Shown here: positions 19,084-31,600 of the stretch, one piece after another
How the letters are laid out: the number at the start of each line of letters is the position of its first letter
Position numbering within the stretch: position 1 is the first letter of the stretch
NCBI GenBank assembly: GCA_024336345.1
Contig: JANFOG010000001.1
Span: 5,146,001 to 5,210,000, forward strand
DNA: 64,000 bases
Source: Mariannaea sp. PMI_226
Taxonomy: Eukaryota > Ascomycota > Sordariomycetes > Hypocreales > Nectriaceae
Reading direction: 5' to 3'
Position numbers and translations under genes: made by a program
The notes under the pieces: generated by a model
Databases searched by the model: none
The model's input: the letters and a program-made list of their open reading frames with translations, nothing else
What the model was told of the DNA's origin: nothing

Positions 19084-22000
19084 ACAGCCTCCAAACGGGG
19101 GCAAGTGGCTGAACGACACGCGCTGAAACACTGTGCTAGACTCGACATGGGCATAATCTATCCTGGAGGGAAGAATTTAGGTAGAGGCCGGGGCGGCGGC
19201 AAAAAGACCCTACTATAGAACAGTGGGTGGGTGGCTACACCACAGGGGACTGTTAAATAAGACCTTGCATTTTGACGTCGGTTAAACGACCCGAGATCCT
19301 GTCTGATTCGTGGAGCGCTGTAACAATCTTGTTTACAGTTTCATGGTGGATTTTTTGTGTTTTTTTTTTCTTACACAGCCTCCAGCCGCATCACGACTCC
19401 CATAACTTAAGGTACCTAGAACGTTGCAACTTTTACCAACAAGTCATAACGTACTCCGTAGCCACAAGTCAAGGAGTCAATTGCCAATAGTTTTGGATGA
19501 GATGGCAGTTACAGAGAAGACAAAACGGCAGCCCATGACGCGTTGTGTTGCGCACACCACCTCTGTTCAGCTGCTAGCAACTCTATTCGTTGCATGGCGT
19601 GGCATTGATGTTTTCCCCGAGACTGCCGAGCATGCGTTCCTTGCTCGCCGACATGTCCCTTTCTAGTGCCTCTTCCCCAACCTCATCGCAACTTTTGCTC
19701 CAAGCCTGACGTTGCGCATTGAATGCCACGGCCGCACCATCTCTAGGGATAATAATGGCTGAGTGAGTGCAGGCGCGGAATCACCTTCAGTATCTTGGCC
19801 CCCGGGAATCCTTTGGCGCATGACCAGGGCTGACCAAGGCCCATAGGGCTCTTCTCACATAGTGCTGACGTTGTTGAGCGAGCCACAGCTTGCCAGCTGG
19901 AGACTGGCCTGTTAGGTCGATCAAGGGGGAAACTGAGCAGTACTCTCGAGAAGCACCATACCTAGCTAGCCCTCAACGCTTGGGCAAGGGAGTAAAACTG
20001 GTCAGGTCAGTCAGTAGCTAATAATAATAATGATGACGGAATAGAGAGCCCACTACCTGGAGACAAAGAAATAGAGCCGAGGCCATTTGATTCTAAAAAA
20101 TTTTAGTGCCTCTGTACTTCCCCCCCCCCATCGGGCTGCCAATTACCATGCGCGCAGGATCTTCAAAATCTTTGTTAGACAATTCACTTTTTACTTTGGG
20201 GAAGAGTAATACCGAGTCCTGAGACATTTCAAAAGAGTGAGAGAGAGAAAAATTATTGGACCAATGCTATTTCCCATATCTCCCCCCCCTAACAAAGAGA
20301 CGCTGCTCGGTGCAGGTGTCTTGACAGAACAAAAACCACATCGATCTCTAATAATCTGGTGGTTGTATTCGATTCAGTGGTTACTGCAAAGCACTGCACC
20401 GCGCCGCACAGTCCAGTACAGTGTTTCATACATGCAAGATCTCGCTGAAAGCAGGTAGGCAGCCAGGTAGGCGCCCTTGAATGAATCGGCCCCGGCACTT
20501 GACCGGCTGTGTGCTGACTATCAGCCTCGTCCAAAGATGAACTTGGCTGCTTCCGTCGGCATCTCCACTCGCCCTCCACCCATCGGGTTGTTGGAGACCT
20601 TGGAAGAAATGGGCGAACCAATGCCAGGTAAGGTAATTGTTACGACATCGCGTTTGGAATGCCTTCAAACTTACTATAGTACACTTGACCAACGAAACGG
20701 ATAACATTAGCCAGACTATACAGAGTGCTTGCGCTTTCATGGCTCCTTCAAATTGCTCTCATGGTAACTTGTTTGCATATCACTGCGAAGTTCAATGCTC
20801 GCAAATAAAGCCTCAATGAGTTCAACCTACGAGTCAAGAATACCCTTCTTCTTGTCATTGATGTCGAGCTCTTCAATCCATTCAGGACGAAAGCAAGGTC
20901 GTACACACAATGTACGCAGTACATAGGCTACAAACGGAGTACGTGTAAACAGAATCATCTTCGCATACTCCCTGTCAACTCCACCCATCCATCCACATCA
21001 ATCACAAAACGACGCCGTTCCATTCCCTTTTTTCCTTTAGAACACCGCCGCCTCACTCCGATGACTTTAAACGCCGCTTCTCATCCTCTATCCGCCGATC
21101 ACCACCAACCAGACTGAGTTAGTGGCACAATGAAAAAAGCTCCGCTCTTTGATTTCTCTTTTTCTCTCTTTTTTGCCTTTTTCTCTTCCTTGCCCCTCCC
21201 TCTCTCTCTCTCGCTCAATGGTGTGCCATGATTGACAACGTAAGGAGTACGTATTTCACGCACCACAGCTGGACAGGATAGTCGGCCCGCCACCCCCCTT
21301 TGTTTGGTTCCCGTAATATATAATATCGACTATACACTTGAAGCGGTAGTCTTTGGCAATAGGCCGAAGTTTTCGGCTTTTTTTTCTTCTCCTCTTTAGC
21401 CTACATTGCTTTTCATCAAACATGTTGTGCTGGGAGTATCCATCGGCAGTTGGCAGGGTAGTGTGATGCCCATATTTTCTCTTAACGGTTTACAGTACAT
21501 GGCCGTGAATGCCACAAGATCAACGGGTACCATAATAATACCCATCCATGCCCGGGTATCTGTTCAGCGTTGGGGATATTTCCATGATTGTACTGTTCTT
21601 GAGTCGCTTGTAGTAATTAACTTACTTCCTTGCCATTGTAACATGTTATGAGGTATCCAAGACTCTCGTCTCCCCACTGCAATATGGGAGACTTTGATGC
21701 AGTAAAAATATTACATCTCTTGTTCAGTCATTATTGATTCGGGTTGGGGTTGTAGCCCTCAACCAACTGTACTATGCTATCCAACCTTTCTGAGGAACAA
21801 CCCCTTTACTGTGTTTCTTTTTCTTTGCACACACTTGTGCAATTGGTAACAATAATCTGTTCACAGGTTTTCCTACCCATCTTTAAGCATGACAATCTAA
21901 GTCTAGTGACTTTACGATAGCGCCGTCGCTGCGCTTACAAGAGCCAACCCCGACGATCCCCCAATCTCTGTCACTACGAATCGCCGATCGCACCATTATA

Positions 22001-24101
22001 ACAGTGCCGAATCGAGGAATCCAATTCCTCTTTTCATTATGTGTCGCCTGGTCGCCTGGTCCTTTTGAACAAGTCCATAGTCATCGGTCGGCACTTCTTC
22101 CCTTTGGGGGCTGGCCCATGACTCTCCAACCCTGGTTCCCTGCACATCATTCTTCATCTCGGCGATCCTGTAGCGAACACGTGAACCGAAAATGCAATCA
22201 CGGTACTTTAGGTACCTATAGTCTGTTCAGCACAACCTGTTTGTGTTTTATGAACTGGCAATGAGGAGCTGTTTCGTGTCGAAGCGGGGTCTGAAATGAC
22301 GGTGTGGGAGATGTGCTGCAACATGTCATCCATGATGTTATGTATCAATATGCAGTGTGTTACCCCGTGCAGTAATCTGTGCAGTCCAGTCCAGTACAGT
22401 CACTTACCTCTGACAGTCTGGTTGGTGACTACTTTTTTGTTTTGTTTTGGCTTGTACTGTTCTGTGCGTAGTGATCTGACTTATGCATATCGCTCCGCTG
22501 CTGCACCACTGATTGCCCTTACTGAGCTGAATGATTATCTTTGGTGCGCTTCTTTCCGATCACCAACCGCCTGTCTCCGTGCTCCGACGGGAGCTTGGGC
22601 AATATTAGGGCTTGGCTTGGTGTTCTTTCAAGCCTGTCTGAAGCTCAGTATCACAACACCATTTTTTTTTCTCTCGCGCGAGACGCGCCATGCCGTATAT
22701 GACTGGCACACTACTGAGCCGCTGGGGGGCATGTCGCCGCAGACTTCAGTATTCTGTAGTTATGAAGTGAGAGGAGAGGGAAAAAAAAAAACAAGATATG
22801 ACCTATCATAACCAGGTGGGCCAGTCCTCGGCAGGCAAGGGAAACAAGACTCATGAACATTCAAATGCCGCTGCTTTGCGAAGGAGAGTTGGGGGATGCT
22901 GATTCATGTAGAGTGCTCTCTCCATCTTCCGTTGTCCTGGGTTTTCTAATTCTTGGATATCCCTGGCATACGAAGTGAAATCTTTTATTGGAGTCTTGTC
23001 TTTCGTCCGCAATAATGACGACCTTGCTGGGGGATATTTGCATCCTTGCTCATTGAAAGATACGGAGAAAGTAGTCTGTACATACAGATTACTTGGTTTT
23101 AATAAAGCAAGCGTATTAAGTTGACTGGGACAGGGTTGTGCCTCACCCACAATGATCTCCTGAAAAGGTAACCCGGCATGACTTTACATATTTGCGTGCC
23201 ATCTCCGGCCTTCACACACCCACAGGACAGGGTATATTGGACCTACATAGTAATATCGACGCACAATCTACATTGTACTTTGAGCAATGCCAATGGGCTT
23301 TGGTCAGTGTCTTTTCATGATATTCTTGAATCCTTCACATCGATGCTCCCTCCCACTCTCCTCCACCTCAGCATCCTACACCAATCATTCCCGACCACGC
23401 TCACTCTCCGCATCATAACAAATACGGTATGAGAAGAAGAAGCCAATAGAGTCAGTAGGCGTAACCTGTCTGCATAACAGGGGATCCCAAGCATAGCATC
23501 ACGATAACACACTGCACAAAGCAAAGGCCCCCAAAAGCTTAGCCTTCGCCGCCACCCCTTGTAAGTGGTTGTTCAAGGCCGAACCGGGTGCAACGTCAAA
23601 GACACCCCTTGCGCCCGCAGCCGGGTTTCCCTCTTGTCATTTGCTCCCGCCAACTCCCACCCTTTATCACCCATGTCAGGGACTTTCAAGGTGTTGTGAA
23701 TGGTACAGTAGATGCACAATATTCCTGACCTGTTAAAGGGCATTCCTTACCCGAGTCCCCCGGTTGTGTCGCGTGTCAATCTCTGCCGGTCGTGCGGAGA
23801 CACTAGGAAGTCCGGGGATATCAGCTGCTTTACTTCCCAACTTCCCTGGTACTTCTCAAGAACAAGACTTGGCCGTACCTCTGTCGTACAGTGTAAGTAG
23901 TTGAGGTCTGACGTGGTGGGTGGTTATTTGATATAATGATTAAAATATGGTGCACATTTTTTATTTTTAAATGCGAGCTGGCTATCGAGTCTGTAACAGA
24001 TCTCTAATCGGACAGAATAACTAAAATAAATACATAAAATCCAGACATGTATATTGAGGAGCTGGGGAGGAGGAGATATTATCTACACATCTTTCTCTTC
24101 C

Positions 24102-25368
24102 TTAAGCCTGGAGAGCTGACGAGTTTGGGTTGACAAATTGTTCCTCAGCCGGAGATTCCTCTGGCTTGGCATCTCCCAACCGCTCTGATCGATCTGACTG
24201 GCGAGGATTCTGGCCCTTTTGCTTTTTCCTCAAGTTCGATTTCTGCAACGCCTTTAGTTTGTCCAGGGACGATTCGTCAGCATCAATTATTGGATACGAC
24301 TCCTCTCTAATACGACTGGCCCAGATTTCCTTCTCCAGGCTCAGCAGGGTGCTCGTCGCGTTCATGAGAGGCCCCCAGCTAGGCGCTGGGTTAGTCGGAG
24401 CCGCTGATAGAATGGTATCTAATTGTTTGAGATCGTTGATGCGATGCCCGCTTTCGTCAAATGCCCGAAGGGATACGGTAAGACTACCGAGGAAGCTTCC
24501 TGTCCCAACGGAAAACATCTCCACGAACAACCAGAAGCTGTTGTCTATGCGTTGCACGGTACAGTGAGCATCGACATTGAGACGCCGAGGTCCATTGACG
24601 GTATGCTGTTGACCAAAGTCAGCTTCATCACTGGATTGGAGAATTGGAGAACAGGAAATGGTGCTGACGACTTACGTGAACAATTTTATTCCCAGTTGCG
24701 CCGCGAGACATTGAAAGGTTATTTACAATGAGGTCCTTCAAACCGAGGGATGGATGTTGTGCCTGCACAGCACTCACTGCTTCATTGATCCAGTTCGAAG
24801 TTACCTCCCGAGTCAATTCGAAAGCGGCATCCAAGGATAGCCGATCATGCTACTCAATTTTGTTACTTCAAGGAGAGGACAATGGTGAGTGTAATGTAGA
24901 ACATACCTGTCCTTCCTTGACAACGTGCGAATCCTTGGTTATGAGCCGGTATTTGGCGTAGCTATAAGGAATGTCCTTCTTCTTTTGATCCTTCTGATCT
25001 TTCGTCTTATTCTTGAACTTGCTTTCGCTGTCGGAGAGCGTGCTCGGCCCGACCGCAATGGCCTTCCGGTGACATCTCGACCTGTATCTCAGGTCCGCTG
25101 ATGACTGACCATTCTCCGTGATTTCCTTGAGCAGGTTTGCGATGCTTTGCACCTGCGCCACCGAAGCCCCGGCAAACACGCAGACGCCCAGGTCATGGTA
25201 TAAAAACGGAGTCATGGATTCGCGCGCCGATATCATGACCTTGGGCGCACCGGGTCGGGCAAAGACGAGATTCCGTGCTTTGAATGTGGGCATGAAGCGT
25301 GCGAGCGTTGGGAACACCTTGACGGCAGGACCTACGGTCGCCCAAGTTGCAGCTTTGCCTGCCACCAT
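24102..25368 (-). CDS. Conserved-looking hypothetical protein, three exons
   Basis: Exons 24907-25368, 24676-24849 and 24102-24605 join in phase 0 to give 379 aa. Both donors are consensus (GTATGT, GTAAGT), and the second intron has a GCTGAC branch site. The N-terminus (MVAGKAATWATVGPAVKVF) could be a weak mitochondrial presequence, being Lys-containing without acidic residues. The middle is very Lys-rich (KFKNKTKDQKDQKKKDIPY), the third exon is more globular (NSFWLFVEMFSVGTGSFLGS), and the C-terminal ~50 residues are charged and disordered. I do not recognise the family and assign no function. It is transcribed divergently from the LYR-motif gene, with 348 bp between starts; a mitochondrial role would fit that neighbour, but this is only inference. 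Confidence 0.7.
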
Positions 25369-25716
25369 TGCTGAAACTTATAGAAGTGATGAATATAAAT
25401 TCAATCGGGCGATGAGTGAGATGGTGCAAGATTTGTCCAACAATTTGTTGTGTGATTTCAGGGGATTGAGATGCGTGGCTGAAAGTTGCCCCATTACCGC
25501 TCCTCCCCCAGCTTCTTCATGTGGCTGATGCGGGGTTGATAACTACAGGGGGGGAAGCTCGCGAGCTGGGGAGACTCTCTCAGCCACTCAGCATCTTGCA
25601 AACTTCATCATCCTCGTCGTCATTCTCGCTCAACCTCTCGCTTTGTGATCAAAGAACTCAAGCCACACATCTAGCTAGAGCGAGGTGCTGGGGGCAATGC
25701 TCATTCAGCTTCTATC
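25369..25716. promoter_or_regulatory. Shared divergent promoter
   Basis: The 348 bp between the ATG at 25368 (-) and the ATG at 25717 (+) must hold both promoters. A C/T-rich stretch (25580-25640) leads into the LYR gene. No clear TATA box. Confidence 0.5.
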
Positions 25717-26074
25717 ATGACAACACTCAATCCAGAGCTAAAGCGCCAAGTAATTGCCATCTACAAAGGTATGTATCATCTAATCGCTGGTGCTCTCTCA
25801 CCCTTCAGCTCATGTTTTCTGAAAAGAGGACTAATTGCTCTTATTTAAAAGAATTACTCTATCTCGGTCGGGAGTATCCCCTCGGCTACGGCTATTTTCG
25901 TCCGCGTTTACACAAGGCATTCATGTCAAAGGCAGCTGAGCGAGATGAGAGTAAGATCCGCCAAGGCATCGCACAGGCAGAGTACGTGAAAAAGGGTATG
26001 CGTCCTCTCAATAATAACAGGTGTGAGCATACCAATTTGTGCTGACTTGAGATGTAGAAATAGAGGCATTGTAA
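25717..26074 (+). CDS. LYR-motif protein, ETFRF1/LYRM5-like (3' end uncertain)
   Basis: Exons 25717-25768, 25852-25995 and 26058-26074 give [20 protein letters not shown], then [20 protein letters not shown], and AEYVKKEIEAL followed by TAA. The L-Y-L-G-R-E/D-Y-P and A-x-x-E-Y-V-K-K-E-I-E-A-L segments match complex1-LYR family proteins of the ETFRF1 (electron-transfer flavoprotein regulator) group, small mitochondrial-matrix proteins working with the acyl carrier protein. The encoded 70 residues stop where the family normally continues with about 20 more (an aromatic-Leu-x-Lys-Tyr-Arg tail). The TAA overlaps a perfect GTAAGT donor (26071), so a further exon is likely, but I could not find one matching the tail. 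Confidence 0.7.
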
Positions 26075-26813
26075 GTCTTGTGCATCTTTATGCTTTGTAT
26101 GAGTGCATCCTCCTGCCATCACCGGTCTTATCACTACGGTACATGTATATATGTGTATATCTATATATACATACATATGCATACATATATACCGATCATT
26201 GGCTTGACTGGCATTCATCCACACTCTCACTTCGAATCTAAGTATTGCCAGTTTTCCAACATGTTTTCATTTTGTCCTAGTCAAATACCCATTCCCTCCC
26301 AAAAAAGACCGAATCCAACATCCAACCCTGAACAATGCGAGTTGCGTCACATGTTTCCATAACGATGCCATCTAATTCCTTGCTCCCTCTCAAGCTAAAG
26401 CTATTTACTGTGGCTTCCTGAGCCTACCAAGTGGAAGTAATATCCTGTCCCTTCTGTCGTACCTATGTGCTCATCATCCATATTTGCTTTCTCGGACAGC
26501 TCATTCCTTTCCCTTTCCTTGCCGTCCTATGTACCTTTTTTTAGTCCCAAAATTCCTTTTCAATCCTGGTGGTTTGCTCTATATACTAAATGTCGAGGGG
26601 TATAGATACTATTTGAAACGGTACCGCACGCTGAGAAAGCGGTATGATCCTGATGCATGATGTGTTGAAACGATGAATGGACGAAACGCAAAAGAGGTAC
26701 CTAGTCAATACCGATCGACATGAAAATAGATATTGATGTCGATACCCATCCCAAGTCGCAGCCGCTTGAACAAAGTTATTTTTTTTTTCGTTGCTTCTCA
26801 ATCATCCCGTGAA
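26075..26813. other. 3' region between LYR gene and methyltransferase gene
   Basis: Contains TATA/TACA-rich simple sequence (26140-26185). If the GTAAGT donor at 26071 is used, the missing last exon of the LYR gene should be here. No convincing candidate was found. Confidence 0.4.
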
Positions 26814-28649
26814 TCAACCCGTCATCCGTTTTCTGGCGGACCACGATCCCACCTCTAGACATTCTCCCCAACTAGTTCCATTCTCACTCATCAGATCTGC
26901 CATCATCTTGCCTAGCCAGAGATCCCACTCATCCTGGCTCTTACTGCTTGCTTCCCTCAGTATTGGCTCCAGCGCCTGGATCTGTTGCACCACAGTCAAC
27001 AGCGCCGTCTTGCGCAGCGCACTCTGCCCAGCTGTCAATGACTTCTTCTCCACCTTTTGATGAGGCCCCTTGCCCTTCATCTCCACGTATGACTTTCCAT
27101 CCTTGGTAACCACACCGCCGACCCCTTCACGCTCCCATCGAACTTCGCTAAAGGGGATGGCGAGTCGCTTGGAGCGGATGTCCATGAGAACCTCAGATTC
27201 TTGGAAGATATAGGGTCCAATGATGGCGCATGGGACAGTGGTCAATGTTCGAGCTTCAAGAGCCTTTGATAGCCAATGGTTGTATTCAACTAGGAATGTG
27301 TTTAAGGGGGCGGAAAGCGGAGTGTTTGGTGTCAAGAGGTAGGCACCCAAGTTCAGAGCAGCCTCATGTTCTTCAGCCTCTTCATTGAGTCCATTGGGGA
27401 CGTGTGGTCGGAGCATTCTCACGGCTGTGTCACTGTCCCATAGTTCCAAAGTCCCGCCGGGCTTGAGCATCCGAATATACTGTTCCATATAGGTTTCGTA
27501 CATTACGAGAGGGATTGACAGGGTGAGGTCCTTGACCATGATCAAGTCAAACTCTTCATTTGGAAAGGGCCAGGGAAACTGCCGCAAGTCGTGCTGAACA
27601 AACTTCCAGTTCATTTCCTTGTCTGGCTTGCTGGCATCTGACGGTGCCGACGAGCTCTCTGGCGCCAACGGGGCAATGTCGACACCAGTAAACGAGATAC
27701 CGCTATGACCTCGTTCCTTATAGTATTGGTGGCACATCATGCTCCAGAAGCCGGTTCCACATCCGACTTCCAAGACCTTCCGAGGTGGGTTCGCAACCAG
27801 CCAAGGGGAGGTGACGGGGCCACCAAAGACCTGTATCAGAAGCATCGTTCTGAGACATTGTCGGTGGAGCTCAGTCAGATCGTTTGGGAGCGGGTATGGT
27901 AGTGTGGCATCGTTATAGTAGGTGCGTCCGTTGCGGAGGATGAAGGATTTCGTCGCGGGGTTATCTGGTGAGTTGGAAGGGTCGGTAGAGGTCATTGTAT
28001 GTGTCGAGAGAGTGGTTACACCGCTGGTGGAAGAAATGGACTCGGTTCGACCAAAGGGGATGTTTATTTGCTTTGTCGTAACCCCCATGGGTTTATTGCT
28101 CGCCTCGAGATCGGGATACATGGGTGAATACATTGCTGCATTTTTCAGGTCGACCGAGGAGAAGGCGTCGGCATGACGACCACGACGGTCGCGAACTCGG
28201 GATCTGTCGCTGGTTCCCGGCCGGTTGAGAATGGAAGAGGCAGAAACCGCGCTGGAGAAGTTGAGGAAAGGCTTGGGCGAGGTGGAAGCAGTGGGCGACA
28301 GAGGCGAGGACTGGTCACCCGACTGAGATTGCTGATGACGGCCGCGGCCGCTGTTGTTTTTGTCTTCCCCCGCAACAGGCGGTTGAGCAGCAGCAGAGGT
28401 TGACTCGTGAGATGACTGACTCGCCTGGCTCCCGCTGTTCGTTCTCGTATGCCGAAAAGCGAAGCGGGCGCCTAATGAGTCCTGGGGTGATTGGTGATGT
28501 TGTTGTTGTTGTGGTTGTTGATGCTGTGGGGGTTGTTGTTGCTGCTGGTCACTGGGCTGTCCCTCCTTTTCACGCTCGCGGCGCACCGTCCGACGGTAGA
28601 CGGGTAAGGGGGTGGAAGAGACGTACATAAACCCGCTCCAGTCCGCCAT
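26814..28649 (-). CDS. SAM-dependent methyltransferase with long disordered N-terminus
   Basis: Intronless, 611 aa. The first ~240 residues are low complexity: a Gln/His/Pro run (QQQQQPPQHQQPQQQQHH near residues 35-52), then Ser/Thr/Arg-rich sequence. The catalytic half starts with a short helical lead (YYNDATLPYPLPNDLTELHR) and class I motif I VLEVGCGTGFW (about 290-300). It continues with TGVDIAPL (post-I acidic residue), FDLIMVKDLTLSIPL (motif II region) and LKPGGTLELWD (motif III region). This pattern defines a class I (Methyltransf_25 type) enzyme. The substrate is unknown: the protein is not obviously LaeA-like and could act on a metabolite or a protein. The upstream neighbour is a gene-free 5 kb. 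Confidence 0.8.
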   Translation of the reverse strand: MADWSGFMYVSSTPLPVYRRTVRREREKEGQPSDQQQQQPPQHQQPQQQQHHQSPQDSLGARFAFRHTRTNSGSQASQSSHESTSAAAQPPVAGEDKNNSGRGRHQQSQSGDQSSPLSPTASTSPKPFLNFSSAVSASSILNRPGTSDRSRVRDRRGRHADAFSSVDLKNAAMYSPMYPDLEASNKPMGVTTKQINIPFGRTESISSTSGVTTLSTHTMTSTDPSNSPDNPATKSFILRNGRTYYNDATLPYPLPNDLTELHRQCLRTMLLIQVFGGPVTSPWLVANPPRKVLEVGCGTGFWSMMCHQYYKERGHSGISFTGVDIAPLAPESSSAPSDASKPDKEMNWKFVQHDLRQFPWPFPNEEFDLIMVKDLTLSIPLVMYETYMEQYIRMLKPGGTLELWDSDTAVRMLRPHVPNGLNEEAEEHEAALNLGAYLLTPNTPLSAPLNTFLVEYNHWLSKALEARTLTTVPCAIIGPYIFQESEVLMDIRSKRLAIPFSEVRWEREGVGGVVTKDGKSYVEMKGKGPHQKVEKKSLTAGQSALRKTALLTVVQQIQALEPILREASSKSQDEWDLWLGKMMADLMSENGTSWGECLEVGSWSARKRMTG

Positions 28650-31600
28650 TATGGGCTATGCCGTTTGGGCAAGACGCGGCCGATTGGGCGTACTGTACTA
28701 TGTAACTCTGCACCGGGGCAGGGGTGGCTCGAATCCTGTTGTTCCGGGCGGCGCGCTGCTAGGGCAGGGAACTTCCCAACGGCAAATCCGATATGATACC
28801 GTTTGTACTGGGGACTGGCGGACCGACCGTACTTTGTACTTGGTTGAGCTCGCAAATTAGTTAAATCACCACGCAAACAGCCATCCCCATAATTCTGTTA
28901 TTTCGCGGTAATTTTTTTTTCTTGCAAAAACAAGTTAATTTTCGTCTTAACCGCTTCGTCCTTGGGCCGGAATGGAATTGTCCGCAGTTGTTGGGAGGTT
29001 TTTTTTTTTTTCAACAGCCCTTCCAGAACGCTTCCTCGACCGTGGAACCGGGTTCAAGGTTGTCTTCTCCCGGATGCTATTTACCGGAATGACTGCCCCT
29101 GAGGGCCTGAGTTCAGGCCTCCCTGACTCGGCTAGGCAAAAATGGTCTCTGGATGATCAAAGACGAACAGCACCCCTGAGTTCTTGGTCTGGATGGCGTG
29201 CGTTCCTCTTTCCCCAATACTGCTACTGCACCCTCTCCCGCTGTTGCTGCCGGGGGAGGGAGGGGCACACCTGATCTTGAGGCGATCAGGAATCTTGTTG
29301 CCTTGGAAGTGCGCGCGATGCTTTCGGACCAGCCGTTCAATGGATCAAAGCACACAAGATGAGGAAGAAATTTGCAGGACTATTACAAGCAATCGAGCTT
29401 CCGACTCTGGCCTGCAAACCCGGTGGGCGCACGATCCTTCTGCGAGCCAAAAACGGCTTCGTTCGTGTATGCGCAAATGCGACGGCGCCAATAGCAAAGT
29501 AGACGGCGTCTCCGCGTAGTCGGATGAAGAGAGTGGATATCGTCAACGAATTCGAATACTCGTATGTTTACTACTCTGAATGCCAACTCCTGGTGTCGTC
29601 ACTGTACCGTACAGATCACAGGTACAGACCATAGTACTTACCAACACACGGATGTATGCAGGTATGTACGCAAGGGAGACAGCGTAGTGTGCACGCGGGA
29701 CGACTAGGGGGTGTGGTGCAAGATGTTGAAGGATCAGTTGTTGTCAGCCGCGCTCAGCGAGGTTCGGCAATTCGCATGGAAGTCGTTCGTCTGCCCTCCG
29801 TACCTAGCAGAAGATCACTGTAAGGAGAGCAGCGGAGCTGTCTTTCTTTCTAAGCCGTCAATAACACGACAGTGAGACGATCTGTCGGGTTGATCCTAGT
29901 TCGACAGGCAATGTATGACAGGCAATGAATGGGCCAGCCCAAGCGTGCAACTTGCAGGTTTGTGCAGTTGGAAGTATCGCGAAGGGTAAGCAACAGCAAG
30001 CCGCCAAAGCTTATTATTGCCAGCGATAGAAGGGAAACGGCGGTTGGAGGTATTCGTAGACGGGAGAAGTCAATTGCCGAGATGCAGTCCAGCCGTTCGC
30101 GATGTGCTCCGCTTGTGTCGCTTGTGGCGGCGTAGGAAGGGAGGGGAGGGGGGGAGGAAGAGGGAGAGAAAAGAATGCGAAGCTTTGAAAGCTAAAGCTC
30201 CTACTCTCAGCAATTTCAGCCGACGGGTGAGCGGCAGCGGCCGCGATCTATATACATGGACAAAATGGTGATCGCCAACACTGCAAGTACCTTCGTTACT
30301 CTGTCACTCGCTCTCTTTATTAGTTTTTCTCTTATGGTACAAGGACAGCCAGCTCATAAACCCCTAGCCCAGGCTGAAATCAGCGATCGGAGGGTCATTC
30401 CCGTCTAATCACAGAGAGCCTGTATGTACTCCGTATCCGACTATCCGTCACCAGCTTCTGGGGTGTGGAGAAACCTGGAATGCTCTCTGATCCAGTCGTT
30501 TAGATGTCTTGCTCCCCCGCAAAAAGAAAACCTGATGGCTGAAGAGGCAAAAAAAAAAAAAACCTTCAGCAAATGAGAGCCGAGACGAGGCGTAACAAGG
30601 TGTGAGTGGGGGAAGATGCGGAGGCTATCGCCGTTTCGCAAGGCTCACCCCGTCCCGGTGCAGAGGCGGTCCGGTGGCTTTCATGCAATATCCACCCACC
30701 TAATCAGAAGCAGCTTTGCAGAGGCGCTGCATTGACAGGCGACCAGGAGTTGGGCCGAATACGCCTTTCAAAGAGGGAAAGTGGGCTGAAGATTTGCATC
30801 TGCCAAAAGTCCTTACGTCCACTTACAGTGCGGTCGTGCCTAGGTGCGTGCTGTGTGTGCTGTGGTTGATGACTGGGATTCGAGGTTTTTGAATGGGGAT
30901 GAGATCATGAGTTTTTCAGCCTGGGCCGTCTGGCGTGCTGTGCCAGGTGCTGGTGTAAGACTTCACCCAGTAAGCATGAATTTACTTCTGATTGTACGTG
31001 GTTTTTAAGATCAGAATGGGCAGATATGTTGAAAATGAGAAGGATCTGAGGCATTGATCAGTCGCTGATTGTAAGATGGCTTGAAGTTGACGCTTCACGA
31101 TGCGCCCCTCGCATAATACCTACCGGCAAGGTCGTGCTGTGCCACTCGTGGGAGGTTACACTGACATCGACAGTCTCCAAACATGACCTTGTTTCTCAGG
31201 GCGTGCGTTTAGGTTCAGTTTGACATTGCTTCCTTCATTGTTTTTAAGATGCGTGATACCTATATAACGCAAATCACAACATTTGAATGATTATTCGCCT
31301 ACGATATCACCCTGGTACCTATCATCCAGCCACGAGCGAATTGCGTAGACTACATAGATGAAACACAGGTAAAGAAGACGACATCGGGTTGACTAGACGT
31401 GCATTGGTGTCGTCAAGTATATAGCCTCAATAACAATAACAGCAGCATTGGCAAAATATAAAATCATTTTTGAAATGAACCCCTAGTTTGCTCTTCCCAA
31501 TCACTCATCATCAAGAGTTGCAAAGACCCGTGAGTGGCAGAACCACAACACCAGAAGCAACTCTGACACAATGAGGGGGGAAGCTGTCCGGGGATGAAGC

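Larger units (their letters stand above)
17565..24101. other. 6.5-kb region without a convincing gene
   Basis: 17565-18450 is probably the acrB promoter and leader. It also contains microsatellites (18747-18772, 19057-19083), an almost pure pyrimidine tract at about 21137-21215, and motif copies such as TACTCCGTA (19452-19460). Open frames up to 171 codons occur (for example 22296-22811) but have no domain, no credible start context and no coding-like composition. A long leader or non-coding RNA is possible, but nothing here proves one. Confidence 0.45.

Noticed and set aside
22296..22811. 171-codon plus-strand frame with hydrophobic stretches
   Set aside because: Cys/Thr-rich translation without a signal peptide, domain or intron context, and many T-runs; most likely chance.
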